Assembly (NCBI RefSeq): GCF_030563405.1
Contig: NZ_CP130748.1
Span: forward strand, 1,178,001-1,242,000
Length of the DNA: 64,000 nt
Origin: Vibrio sp. SNU_ST1
GTDB lineage: Bacteria > Pseudomonadota > Gammaproteobacteria > Enterobacterales > Vibrionaceae
Direction of reading: 5' to 3'
The notes below the pieces were generated by a model. The model saw only the letters and a program-made list of their open reading frames with translations. It did no database searches and was not told where the DNA came from. Both the position numbers and the translations under genes were made by a program. Positions 37,812-46,543 of the stretch are shown one piece after another (within the stretch, counting starts at the first letter, position 1; each line of letters starts with the position of its first letter).

Positions 37812-37839
37812 GCAGCATCAAGTCTATTCTTGATGCTGC
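37812..37839 (+). terminator. Hairpin after NRPS2
   Basis: Perfect 11-bp stem GCAGCATCAAG / CTTGATGCTGC with six-base loop. The T-run after it is poor, so it may be a weak terminator or RNA-stabilising hairpin. Confidence 0.6.
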
Positions 37840-37949
37840 GCTTTCCTAAGTAACTGAATAGCTAGAGCTAATGAGTTAAGTAATCAAACAGCTAATTAGC
37901 TAAATAAGCAAATAGCTACAGGTTACTTAGGGGATATTGTTTAACTTAA

Positions 37950-38777
37950 ATGAATCAGAAGTTTATGAGCCTATCGACACCGGTTAAATCCAACATTACG
38001 TCTCGACTAAACGGAAATAACCTTAAACTTGCATACGAGAATCGCGTTATTTGTGACAATCTCGAACTTCATATTCCTGAAGGTAAATTTACGGTCATTG
38101 TCGGACCCAACGGATGCGGAAAGTCTACCTTATTGAGAAGCTTGTGCCGCTTGTTGAAACCTTCTCAAGGTGAAATTTGTCTTGATGGTCAGAATATTCA
38201 AAAGGTGCCAGCTAAAGAGTTGGCGAGAGAGTTAGGGTTACTGCCGCAAAGCTCACAAGCTCCTGAAGGGATTCGAGTCGTTGATTTGGTGGCAAGAGGT
38301 CGTTACCCGCATCAAAAACTGTTTAAGCAGTGGAGCTTAGATGATCAAGAGGCGGTCTTCCAAGCGATGGAAGATACTGGTGTCACCGATTTGGCCGAGA
38401 GGCAGGTCGATGAACTTTCAGGAGGTCAGAAACAACGAGTTTGGATCGCCATGGTATTAGCACAAAAGACACCGATAGTGTTACTTGATGAGCCGACAAC
38501 TTATTTGGACGTCGCACACCAGATTGATTTGTTGGAGTTGTTCCGTAGCCTCAATAGAGAAAAAAAACACACTATCGTTGCCGTGCTGCATGATTTGAAT
38601 CAAGCCTGTCGTTATGCGGATCACCTGATTGCATTTGCTGGTGGAGAAATTGTCGCGCAAGGCGAACCTAAGTCTTTAATTGACGCCAAACTCGTTAAGC
38701 AAGTATTTGGCTTAGATAGCGTTATTATTGATGATCCTGTAAGTCATACTCCATTGATTGTGCCTCTGGGGAAGTAA
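37950..38777 (+). CDS. Siderophore ABC transporter ATPase
   Basis: FepC/FecE-type ATP-binding protein of 275 residues. Walker A is GPNGCGKST, the Q-loop region LLPQSSQAP, signature LSGGQKQR, Walker B IVLLDEP and switch His LHDLNQ. It powers the two FecCD permeases encoded upstream. It follows NRPS2 after a 183-base gap with AT-rich AGCTAA-like repeats and no convincing Fur box. The PPTase gene follows six bases later. Confidence 0.93.
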   Translation: MNQKFMSLSTPVKSNITSRLNGNNLKLAYENRVICDNLELHIPEGKFTVIVGPNGCGKSTLLRSLCRLLKPSQGEICLDGQNIQKVPAKELARELGLLPQSSQAPEGIRVVDLVARGRYPHQKLFKQWSLDDQEAVFQAMEDTGVTDLAERQVDELSGGQKQRVWIAMVLAQKTPIVLLDEPTTYLDVAHQIDLLELFRSLNREKKHTIVAVLHDLNQACRYADHLIAFAGGEIVAQGEPKSLIDAKLVKQVFGLDSVIIDDPVSHTPLIVPLGK

Positions 38778-38782
38778 CTCGT

Positions 38783-39484
38783 ATGACTTTTTTGTCAGGT
38801 TTGCAATTGCTCACCTTTGGCTCGCAAAATATTAAGGTTTGGCAGTACCACTTTGAACGACAAAGGTATACAGATTGCCTTTTTCAAGAACTTGACGTCG
38901 CGTTACCAAATGAAATGAAGCGTGCAGTAACTAAACGAAAAGCGGAGTTTATTGCCGGTCGCAGGGCGGCATTGCACGCATTACGCATTGAAGGGTGTGA
39001 TTGCCTCGAACTGCCCATCGGTGAACACCGATCACCGGTTTGGCCCGAGGGTTGGATTGGAAGCATTTCTCATACCGATGATCTAGCGGTAGCGACGGTC
39101 AGTTCATTAAGTGACGTGAGCCTTGTTGGTTTGGATGTTGAAGAGCTCATCAACGAAAACCAGGTTATGTCACTCATGCCTATGTTTGTTAGCCCTCAAG
39201 AAATAAAGCACTTAGCCAGGACTCACCTTCCCATCCAATGGTTTGTCACCTTAGTGTTCTCTGCTAAGGAAAGTATTTTTAAAGCCATCTATCCCTATGT
39301 TAAGACCTATTTAGAGTTCAGCGACTCGAAGCTAATGAGTGTCGATATGGATAAAGGCGAGGCACATTTTCAACTGTGTGAACGCGGAGAAAAGGCGTTT
39401 GGCGAAGCACTAAATCTCTGTGTGTATTTCTTTTTTAAGCAAGGTAAAGTTTATACATTGGTACGCGAACCTCGCCAAGCTTGA
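38783..39484 (+). CDS. vibD: 4'-phosphopantetheinyl transferase (VibD/EntD type)
   Basis: A 233-residue PPTase that adds the phosphopantetheine arm to the carrier proteins of the pathway. The magnesium-binding motif VGLDVEELI and the FSAKESIFKA motif (residues ~115-170) are both present, and KRKAEFIAGRRAALHAL near residue 55 is typical of EntD-like enzymes. It is the last gene of the island and six bases after the ATPase gene. Confidence 0.9.
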   Translation: MTFLSGLQLLTFGSQNIKVWQYHFERQRYTDCLFQELDVALPNEMKRAVTKRKAEFIAGRRAALHALRIEGCDCLELPIGEHRSPVWPEGWIGSISHTDDLAVATVSSLSDVSLVGLDVEELINENQVMSLMPMFVSPQEIKHLARTHLPIQWFVTLVFSAKESIFKAIYPYVKTYLEFSDSKLMSVDMDKGEAHFQLCERGEKAFGEALNLCVYFFFKQGKVYTLVREPRQA

Positions 39485-39647
39485 TTTGATCCAAGAAATT
39501 GTTTGTATATATTTCTAAGTCTTTTTGTACCTAAATGTGGACTATTGGCATTATTTTGGGCTCATGTGCCTTTTTCTTAAGATACATCTTGTTGATATCA
39601 TTTATTTTTTCTAGCATGTAACTAAGAGAAATGGATTAGAGGCTCTA

Positions 39648-40679
39648 ATGATAATCTGGTTACAACTCAAACGTTGGGTCAAAGCGAATATCTTTGTTTT
39701 GAATGGTAAAAACCTACTGTTTACTTTCCTCGGCTACGTGTTTTTATCATGGTCGACATTGTATTTAGCGGGTGAAACGGACTTAACCAACTCGTTTACT
39801 ACATTTGCATACTATTTAGTCGTGACGGCTTCTACGGTTGGTTATGGCGATTTGTCCCCGACGACGGAAGTGGGTCGATGGATTGTTATTCTGTTTGTTA
39901 TTCCAGGAGGACTCAGCCTTTTCGCTGCTTTACTGGGTAAGGTGGCAACAGAAGGTGTTGAATATTGGCGAGCGGGCTTGTTAGGTAAAAGGAGAGTTAG
40001 AGTGGAAAACCACATTTTGATGTTGGGGTGGAATGAACAAAGAACCATTCATCTCATCCGTATGCTGCAACATGAAGAAACGGGCAAGCGACCAATCGTA
40101 TTATGTACGCGTTCAGATATCGAAAATCCGTTACCCGGTGAGATCAATTTCGTTAAGGTAAACAGCTACACCGATGGCAAAGAGATGGAGAAAACGGGTA
40201 TTGAGTCAGCTAGCTGTATTCTTATTGATAATCCTGAAGACGACATAACACTATCTGCAGCGCTTTATTGTGCGAACCGAAACCCTCAAGCCCACCTTTT
40301 GGTTTACTTTAAAGACGAGGCGTTGAGCGATTTATTGCATCAACATTGCCCAAACTCTGAATGTATTCCGGCAGTGGGTGCCGAAATGCTGGCTAAAGCT
40401 GCGGTTGATCCCGGTTCAAGTGCACTTCATCAAGAGCTTTTAAGCTCAACCAGAGGTATGACACAGTATTCGACGTATTACCCTAAAGATGTCGAACCTG
40501 TAACCGTCGCGCCTATTTTCTCTGTATTTAAAGAGAAGTATAAAGCAACGCTGATCGCGATTGATACGGGGAGTGGTATAGAGCTTAATCCGGAGTTAGA
40601 TCAAGTTGTCAGCAGCGGCACTAAGTTGTTTTACATTGCCGATGAGCGAATTGATCATTTCGATTGGAAAGGCTTTTAG
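39648..40679 (+). CDS. Two-helix potassium channel with RCK/TrkA-N domain
   Basis: A 343-residue membrane protein. Two helices flank a pore loop with the selectivity filter TVGYGD (~62-67). A cytoplasmic Rossmann-type RCK domain follows (ENHILMLGWNEQ, then LCTRSD), suggesting ligand-gated K+ flux as in Kch-type channels. It lies outside the iron locus and has its own leader. A hairpin follows the gene. Confidence 0.85.
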   Translation: MIIWLQLKRWVKANIFVLNGKNLLFTFLGYVFLSWSTLYLAGETDLTNSFTTFAYYLVVTASTVGYGDLSPTTEVGRWIVILFVIPGGLSLFAALLGKVATEGVEYWRAGLLGKRRVRVENHILMLGWNEQRTIHLIRMLQHEETGKRPIVLCTRSDIENPLPGEINFVKVNSYTDGKEMEKTGIESASCILIDNPEDDITLSAALYCANRNPQAHLLVYFKDEALSDLLHQHCPNSECIPAVGAEMLAKAAVDPGSSALHQELLSSTRGMTQYSTYYPKDVEPVTVAPIFSVFKEKYKATLIAIDTGSGIELNPELDQVVSSGTKLFYIADERIDHFDWKGF

Positions 40680-40706
40680 ACGTCTATTTAGTGTCGCCTG
40701 AAACGA

Positions 40707-40733
40707 AAGAAGGCCCCATTGTGAGGCCTTCTT
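40707..40733. terminator. Bidirectional terminator, K+ channel / YecA-family gene
   Basis: AAGAAGGCC / GGCCTTCTT, nine-bp perfect stem with nine-base loop between convergent genes. Confidence 0.75.
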
Positions 40734-40796
40734 ACTATCGTTCGATATAGCGTAGCTTATTTCTCTTATATCTCTCGCTTTAGAGATAATGGAAAA

Positions 40797-41366
40797 TTAT
40801 TGAGCTTCGGCTAATGCGATACCGCGTTGCGTTAACCCGCAAAGCATCACAGGCACAGCGTTAAAGATCTCTTCAAATTGCTCGAGACCTTCAATGCCTT
40901 GCTCAGCAAGCGTAGCAATGGAAGTTTCTGGGTCGTAAAGCATGCTTAGTGAAAGCAACACGCCGCCGACCAATGCGTTGTCTTCGCTGTCTTCGGGCAT
41001 CAGTGTTTCCCAATCATCACGGGCTATCTGCCAGCCTTGAAGTAAGCCTTCACAAAAATCGCGAGCTGCTGTATTTACAACTTCTGCATCATCTAATTGA
41101 CAAGCTTCAGGCCATACCCAAGTACCTTCGATCAGTTCTGGGCGGGTTTTGTTCCAAAGCGCGATGATAACTTCAATGTAGCTTTCCAGCTGTTCACCGT
41201 CAGTAAAAGGTGCGACTTCTTCGCCACCCCAAAGGAACGGTAGCCATTCATGAGGGGTTAACACATTTGGAGCGGCTGCCATTGCAGTGACAAAGCCCAT
41301 GGTTTTGTGTTCTGTGATTAGCTTTCCTTCCAACTCTGGAAGCGCAAGAATATCTTGTAAAGTCAA
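40797..41366 (-). CDS. YecA/YgfB (UPF0149) family protein
   Basis: A 189-residue acidic, soluble protein. HEWLPFLWGGEE, FCEGLLQGWQIARDDW and the helical pattern fit the UPF0149 (YecA/YgfB) family. It lacks the C-terminal SEC-C zinc motif of E. coli YecA. The function is not known to me. Confidence 0.75.
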   Translation of the reverse strand: MTLQDILALPELEGKLITEHKTMGFVTAMAAAPNVLTPHEWLPFLWGGEEVAPFTDGEQLESYIEVIIALWNKTRPELIEGTWVWPEACQLDDAEVVNTAARDFCEGLLQGWQIARDDWETLMPEDSEDNALVGGVLLSLSMLYDPETSIATLAEQGIEGLEQFEEIFNAVPVMLCGLTQRGIALAEAQ

Positions 41367-41504
41367 AGTGAGGTACCGTAAAAGGGAACATATTTGCGCT
41401 TATAGTACCAATGAACTTGCGCCAATCAAGCTTCAATCTAAAAACGCTTGATGTCATTAGTGATAAACACTAGGTTAAACAGAAAAGAAAATAACAAGAT
41501 AATT

Positions 41505-43994
41505 ATGCAAATACGGTCGTCTCTTAAGAAAAAAAGTATGGTAGCGCTTGGTGTATACCTCGCAATGTTCATCGCCATTGTCGGCAGTGTGACGTATTAC
41601 GTCGTAGAATCACCTGTGCGCGCTAAGTTGCAGCAAAACCTCGACTTACGTACACAACTGTTATCGGAGTTGATTACAGAGCCCCTCAGTAATTCTGAAG
41701 GTTTTGTTGATAGTTTAGTTGGTTTCGCTCAGGCACAACGCCGCGATGCTGATGTCATACCGCTATTTATTAAGTCAATGTTGGCGGCGAGCGATGACAC
41801 AATCGTCAGCGCCGGTATTTGGCCAGAACCACATACATTGAATCCTAATAAAATCCTTAACAGTTATTTTTTCAACAAAGCTGATGATGGAGAGGTTGAT
41901 CAGCTATCTTCTTATAACAACCCCAAAAATACACCTTATCAAAACGAATACTGGTATACCTCTGTAGTAAACAAAGAGCAGGGAATCATTGCATGGAGTA
42001 ATGTGTATATTGATCCATATACACATGTTCAAATGATCACGGCCTCTTCACCTTACTATTACGATGGTACCTTTGCTGGTGTCGCGACGGTGGATCTCTC
42101 GCTTGAAGAGTTACTGGGCTTTATTAAGAACCACGCGGAAGAGTACAACCTTGGTATTACGTTAAGAGACAAACTCAACCAAGTGTTGGTTTCTCATAAC
42201 TTCAATCTCGTTGATGGGATTTATATTAGTAGTAACCAATTTGGAGGGTTTGGATGGCAAGTGGATGTCGTCAACTCAAAATCACGAGTAGCAGACGAAG
42301 TGTTTCGTCAGGTAATGAGCGTTGAAGGCGGTATTGTGCCGCTGTTGTTATTGTGTGTCATGGCAGGTTATTACTTACTGAACCGCTATTTGATAAGCCC
42401 AATCACAACGATTGCCGCCCAAGTTGATAGTTCTAAAGCGGGCGAGATCATTGATGTTGACTACTCTAGTGATGATGAAATCGGTCACTTAATCAAAACC
42501 TTCAATGAAAAAACCATCTATCTCGAAGCTGAGAAGGTTAAAGCTCAAGCATCAACCAATGCCAAAACGGCCTTTCTTGCGACCTTGTCACACGAAATTC
42601 GTACCCCGATGAATGGTGTATTGGGAACGGCTCAGATCTTACTAAAAACCCCTTTGAGTACTGAGCAAGAGAAGCATCTTAAGAGCCTGTATGACTCGGG
42701 TGATCACATGATGACGTTACTCAATGAGATCTTGGACTTTTCAAAGATAGAGCAGGGCCGATTAGATCTCGATGAAACACGATTCCCGCTTGATTCAATC
42801 ATTGGCAGTATCAACAGTGTTTATTACACATTGTCTTCCGAGAAAGGGCTTCAATTCAAGGTGTACTCCGAAGTGCCTTCTGGCCGTTGGTACTTCTCAG
42901 ACAAAGCACGCCTTCGCCAAATTTTGTTTAACCTGTTAAACAACGCCGTCAAGTTTACCTCTCGAGGCTTTGTCGAGGTGTACCTTAAAGAAGTCGTAGA
43001 GGGGAGTGACACCTACCTTAGTATTCGAGTTCGCGACACCGGAATTGGGATATCTAAAGAAGCACAAAAACGTATTTTTAAACCCTTTGAACAAGCTGAG
43101 TCTTCGACGACAAGACGCTTTGGCGGTACTGGTCTTGGATTAGCGATTGTAAAGAAAATTGCTCAGCTGATGGATGGCAGTATTAGCGTCACCAGTGAAG
43201 AAGGGATAGGCACAAGCTTCGATGTTCGCTTGAAGATTAAGCCTTGCCAGCCTGGTGAAATAGAGAGCTTACCGCATAAAAAGTTAGATTACTCTGGTTT
43301 GAAGGTCCTGATTGTCGAGGATAACCGAACCAATACCGTCATCATTGAAACCTTCATGAGCAGTAAAGGCTTCACTTGTAAGTGCGTCGAAAATGGTGAA
43401 CTTGCGATACAAGCAGTGGTGGCCGAGCGCTTTGATTTGGTCTTGATGGATAATCATATGCCAGTGATGGACGGCGTTGAATCAACTACTGCGATTCGAG
43501 CTTTGATAGGCGAGATATCATCGGTACTGGTGTTTGGTTGTACGGCTGATGTCTTTAAAGAGACCCGCGAACGTATGCTTGGTGCGGGTGTGGATTATAT
43601 TATTGCCAAGCCAATTGATGAGCGTGAACTGGATGATGCGTTGTTCCGCTATTCGAACAAGCTTTACCAATATCACGAAGTAAAAACTCATGATATTGAT
43701 AGCCTGGACGTAGAAAAACACGATTCAAAAAATAAAAGTGAGTCATTACCTAAACCTGATCTGCGAAACAAAGATAACACCGAAGAGCTACTCGTCACAC
43801 TGTACGTAGCGCTCGAAGATAATAACTTAGGGCTGATTAAGTCAGCCTTAGAGAGATTGCGTGTTCATGCTGAACCTATGAAAAATGCAGAACTCACAGA
43901 TCAAGTTGATAAAGCCTTAGAGCAGGTTTCTCTCGGCTCTCTTCCTGATCAAGAGATCATAAATGTGATTACTGTAAGTCTTCCTATGGCATAA
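41505..43994 (+). CDS. Hybrid sensor histidine kinase with periplasmic Cache-like domain
   Basis: About 829 residues from ATG 41505; a TTG/ATG near 41448 is possible and neither has a strong ribosome site. One helix (~12-32), a periplasmic Cache-like sensor (ASSPYYYDGTFAGVATVDLSL is typical), a second helix (~280-300), HAMP, HisKA with LSHEIRTPMNGVLG, HATPase (NLLNNAVKF, RDTGIGIS, FGGTGLGLAIV), and one receiver (VLIVEDN, LVLMDNHMPVMDG). The ~90-residue tail is helical but lacks a clear HPt histidine motif. The ligand is unknown. Confidence 0.9.
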   Translation: MQIRSSLKKKSMVALGVYLAMFIAIVGSVTYYVVESPVRAKLQQNLDLRTQLLSELITEPLSNSEGFVDSLVGFAQAQRRDADVIPLFIKSMLAASDDTIVSAGIWPEPHTLNPNKILNSYFFNKADDGEVDQLSSYNNPKNTPYQNEYWYTSVVNKEQGIIAWSNVYIDPYTHVQMITASSPYYYDGTFAGVATVDLSLEELLGFIKNHAEEYNLGITLRDKLNQVLVSHNFNLVDGIYISSNQFGGFGWQVDVVNSKSRVADEVFRQVMSVEGGIVPLLLLCVMAGYYLLNRYLISPITTIAAQVDSSKAGEIIDVDYSSDDEIGHLIKTFNEKTIYLEAEKVKAQASTNAKTAFLATLSHEIRTPMNGVLGTAQILLKTPLSTEQEKHLKSLYDSGDHMMTLLNEILDFSKIEQGRLDLDETRFPLDSIIGSINSVYYTLSSEKGLQFKVYSEVPSGRWYFSDKARLRQILFNLLNNAVKFTSRGFVEVYLKEVVEGSDTYLSIRVRDTGIGISKEAQKRIFKPFEQAESSTTRRFGGTGLGLAIVKKIAQLMDGSISVTSEEGIGTSFDVRLKIKPCQPGEIESLPHKKLDYSGLKVLIVEDNRTNTVIIETFMSSKGFTCKCVENGELAIQAVVAERFDLVLMDNHMPVMDGVESTTAIRALIGEISSVLVFGCTADVFKETRERMLGAGVDYIIAKPIDERELDDALFRYSNKLYQYHEVKTHDIDSLDVEKHDSKNKSESLPKPDLRNKDNTEELLVTLYVALEDNNLGLIKSALERLRVHAEPMKNAELTDQVDKALEQVSLGSLPDQEIINVITVSLPMA

Positions 43995-44242
43995 CTGTTG
44001 TTTAATTACGGAAATGCAATGGTGAATCGCTCATTATTTGACCGCTTTGGGTTTTGCTGGTGGAAGTAACTGCTTTTAAAGTGGTTTTTGGTTGTTAATT
44101 TACAACTTCATTTTTAATTTGGAATCTATGACTGCTTATCTTGTGATTTAATAGTGACATTATCTGGCCGGGTGTGAGCTCGCCTTGTTTATGTGTTGCT
44201 AAATCACTAATTAAGTAGTGATATATTTTAGGTTTGTCGTCA

Positions 44243-44692
44243 ATGAAGTCTCGTGGTCCATTCTGTATTCGAAACGCAGCTGCGGATACATTCGCTATGG
44301 TTGTTTTCTGTTTTATTTCTGGCATGATCGTTGAAGTGTTTATTTCTGGTATGACGTTTGAGCAGTCTCTTGCTTCTCGAACGTTATCTATTCCGGTAAA
44401 CATAGCTATCGCTTGGCCTTATGGAGTCTTTCGTGATTGGTTCTTGCGTAACGGCGCAAAGCTTTCACAAAGCTCATTGATGAAAAACTTGTCTGACTTG
44501 GTGGCGTACGTGTTATTCCAGTCACCTGTGTATGCCGGTATTTTATTGGCAGTTGGTGCTTCAAGCGACCAGATTGTTACGGCTGTAACCAGTAACGCTG
44601 TTATCTCATGTGGTATGGGCGTGCTGTACGGTTATTTCTTAGATATGTGCCGTAAATGGTTTAGAGTTCCGGGCTACTATCAACAAGCATAA
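44243..44692 (+). CDS. alaE: L-alanine exporter AlaE
   Basis: Small membrane protein of 149 residues with about four helices. [47 protein letters not shown] and [16 protein letters not shown] align closely with E. coli AlaE, which exports L-alanine. ATG 44243 is chosen; a TTG three codons earlier is less likely. Confidence 0.92.
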   Translation: MKSRGPFCIRNAAADTFAMVVFCFISGMIVEVFISGMTFEQSLASRTLSIPVNIAIAWPYGVFRDWFLRNGAKLSQSSLMKNLSDLVAYVLFQSPVYAGILLAVGASSDQIVTAVTSNAVISCGMGVLYGYFLDMCRKWFRVPGYYQQA

Positions 44693-44872
44693 GAAAAGCA
44701 ACAAGCGTAAGTACAACGATTGAATGAAATTTGGTTTGTTTTTGATCTAATGAGTTAATTTGTAATCGAACAAACTGAAAAAGGCACTTTTTTTGATAAT
44801 GCCTCTTGACCAAAGCGAGCAGAATCAATAAAGTAGCGCCTCGTTGAGTGACAAGTTCAACGCACAATTTGT

Positions 44873-44963
44873 GGAAGGATGGCTGAGTGGCTTAAGGCGC
44901 TCGCCTGGAAAGCGAGTATACGTTTATAGCGTATCTGGGGTTCAAATCCCCATCCTTCCACCA
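44873..44963 (+). tRNA. tRNA-Ser (anticodon GGA)
   Basis: Acceptor stem GGAAGGA / TCCTTCC, anticodon stem CTCGC / GCGAG with loop CTGGAAA (anticodon GGA), a long variable arm (TATACG...CGTAT), T-arm TGGGGTTCAAATCCCCA, and an encoded CCA end. The long variable arm confirms the serine type. Confidence 0.97.
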
Positions 44964-44972
44964 CTATTCAAA

Positions 44973-44998
44973 ACCCTAGCAGAAATGCTGGGGTTTTC
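44973..44998 (+). terminator. Terminator after tRNA-Ser
   Basis: ACCCTAGCA and TGCTGGGGT pair with one mismatch or wobble around a GAAA tetraloop, followed by TTTTC. Confidence 0.7.
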
Positions 44999-45020
44999 TC
45001 GTTTTAGAGCACCTATATTC

Positions 45021-45056
45021 TATCTCTATCTCTATCTCTATCTCTATCTCTATCTC
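45021..45056 (+). repeat. Hexamer microsatellite (TATCTC, 6 units)
   Basis: Six perfect TATCTC units just after the tRNA terminator, in a ~430-base gap with no gene. It would be variable between strains. Confidence 0.9.
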
Positions 45057-45088
45057 TAGCCCAAAGTCCTTTGCCTAGTTATCACGTC

Positions 45089-45132
45089 TTCCTGAGCTAT
45101 TTATGACCACTTGTTTACTGTGATTGGTATTA
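45089..45132 (+). repeat. Dispersed repeat copy B
   Basis: Same orientation as 10270-10313; 36 of 44 bases identical. The remainder of the gap (45133-45391) holds nothing I can identify apart from a probable LysR-gene promoter region. Confidence 0.55.
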
Positions 45133-45391
45133 CTCAAGTGAAAGCAGAATCACACAGATGCCCTGTCATCGAAAATGTTTCGTTAAGCGGTTTCAAACAG
45201 GGCTCTCTAAGCTCTTTCCATCTGTTTATCAAGAGTAGGTCGAATAAACGAGCATGAGCCTTTAGCTGCTTTGAAGTGACTCGGTGCACAAGTTAGTAAG
45301 TGTAAACACGTTCTTGATAAAATGGGATACATGTTCGCAGCCAATTTGTGAGACGCTTGATCTAGTGTCAGCCGAATCAAAAGGAAGTTGA

Positions 45392-46318
45392 ATGCATCAC
45401 TTTAATATCCGCGCTCTTGAGTATTTAAACGCGTTGTCTAAGTATGGCTCATTGCGTAAGGCATCCAAGATGATGAATGTTGACCCTGCTGCAATGAGCA
45501 GAATGCTGACACAGCTCGAAGCGCAAGCGGAAATGAAAGTATGGGAGCGCAACAACCGACAATCACTGTTGACTGAGGCGGGTAATGAACTGTTGCATTA
45601 CTACCGTTCTATTGTTCGTGGAGAGGCTGCAGTGCTTGCTCGACTAACCAAGCTCAAAAACCTCAAAGGAGGTAATGTCAGTATTGCCATCGGTGAAGGG
45701 TTTATTACCAACTTGGTGTCAAAGCCGATGCAAACCTTCATGACTCGTTATCCTGATATCAATCTTTCTATTGAGATTGCTGGTGCATTGGATGCAGTCA
45801 AGATGTTGGAAGATCAACAGATCGATTTCGCGATTACTTATGCTTCTGCACCGCACCCTAAACTGCACTCACATGTTGAACGTAGCCATCCGCTCGAATT
45901 GATTGCTCCGAAGGGGCACTTCCTTACGATGAAAGAAGCACCAGTGGTAATGCAAGATATTCAAGAAGCGTCTCTTGCCTTGATCGATAACTCGACCGGT
46001 ATGGGGAGGCTGGTAAAGCAGGCCGAACAAATTTCCCATCTTACCTTGCAGCCGAAGCTTCAAACCAATTCGGTCACTGCACTGACTAACTTTGTCTCAG
46101 CAGGGTTGGGTGTAACCTTTATGCCTAAGCTCACGGTGATCGATGAGATAAAGTCAGGACAGATTGAAGTGGTTGCGACCGAGTTGGAGATGCTATCGAA
46201 GGCGACGGTTAAGGTTCAATCTTTAAAAGGCCGCGCACTCACGCTACAGGCCGAAACCTTGTTAGATTTCTTACTTGAAAACGCCACTTTCTTGAGTCAT
46301 GACGCTTACAATATCTAA
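45392..46318 (+). CDS. LysR-family transcriptional regulator
   Basis: A 308-residue LysR-type activator. The N-terminal helix-turn-helix (~5-65) reads ALEYLNALSKYGSLRKASKMMNV, and the effector-binding domain (~95-295) includes GNVSIAIGEGF and VSAGLGVTFMPKL. AAGGAAG lies just before the ATG. It is followed on the same strand by the dadA-like gene 225 bases away, so it may regulate D-amino acid catabolism; that is inferred from position. Confidence 0.88.
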   Translation: MHHFNIRALEYLNALSKYGSLRKASKMMNVDPAAMSRMLTQLEAQAEMKVWERNNRQSLLTEAGNELLHYYRSIVRGEAAVLARLTKLKNLKGGNVSIAIGEGFITNLVSKPMQTFMTRYPDINLSIEIAGALDAVKMLEDQQIDFAITYASAPHPKLHSHVERSHPLELIAPKGHFLTMKEAPVVMQDIQEASLALIDNSTGMGRLVKQAEQISHLTLQPKLQTNSVTALTNFVSAGLGVTFMPKLTVIDEIKSGQIEVVATELEMLSKATVKVQSLKGRALTLQAETLLDFLLENATFLSHDAYNI

Positions 46319-46543
46319 GAATAGTAGATTTACTTAGCGACTCCTTCTAAGCGTCCAAATACCGCCAATATCACAGTTCCAAACTACCGAATTCGTTTTT
46401 AAGTCGAATTGAGTTTTTATCAACACCCCCTCTATTGTTAAGTCAACATGCGCGGAATAAGTTACAAATTATTAACGAAACGAGTTTTAGACTGACAGCT
46501 GTGTTCGAAAGGTTTTGGTTTTGTCGGGCATTAGGGGAAGAGA

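Noticed and set aside
37861..37930. Structured repeat array before the ATPase gene
   Set aside because: AGCTAA-like words recur but irregularly; AT-rich simple sequence explains them.
10320..39484. Vanchrobactin or enterobactin locus
   Set aside because: There is no EntF/VabF-type module with thioesterase. VibH, tandem Cy domains and a terminal C domain point to a polyamine siderophore instead.
43700..43980. HPt domain at the end of the hybrid kinase
   Set aside because: The tail is helical, but I see no HxxKG-type phosphorylation motif.
44873..44963. tRNA-Ser as attachment site of an integrated island
   Set aside because: No integrase gene and no repeated 3' tRNA end was found downstream in the window.
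44844..45059. 71-codon reading frame across the tRNA-Ser
   Set aside because: It reads through the tRNA and the hexamer repeat; it is not a gene.
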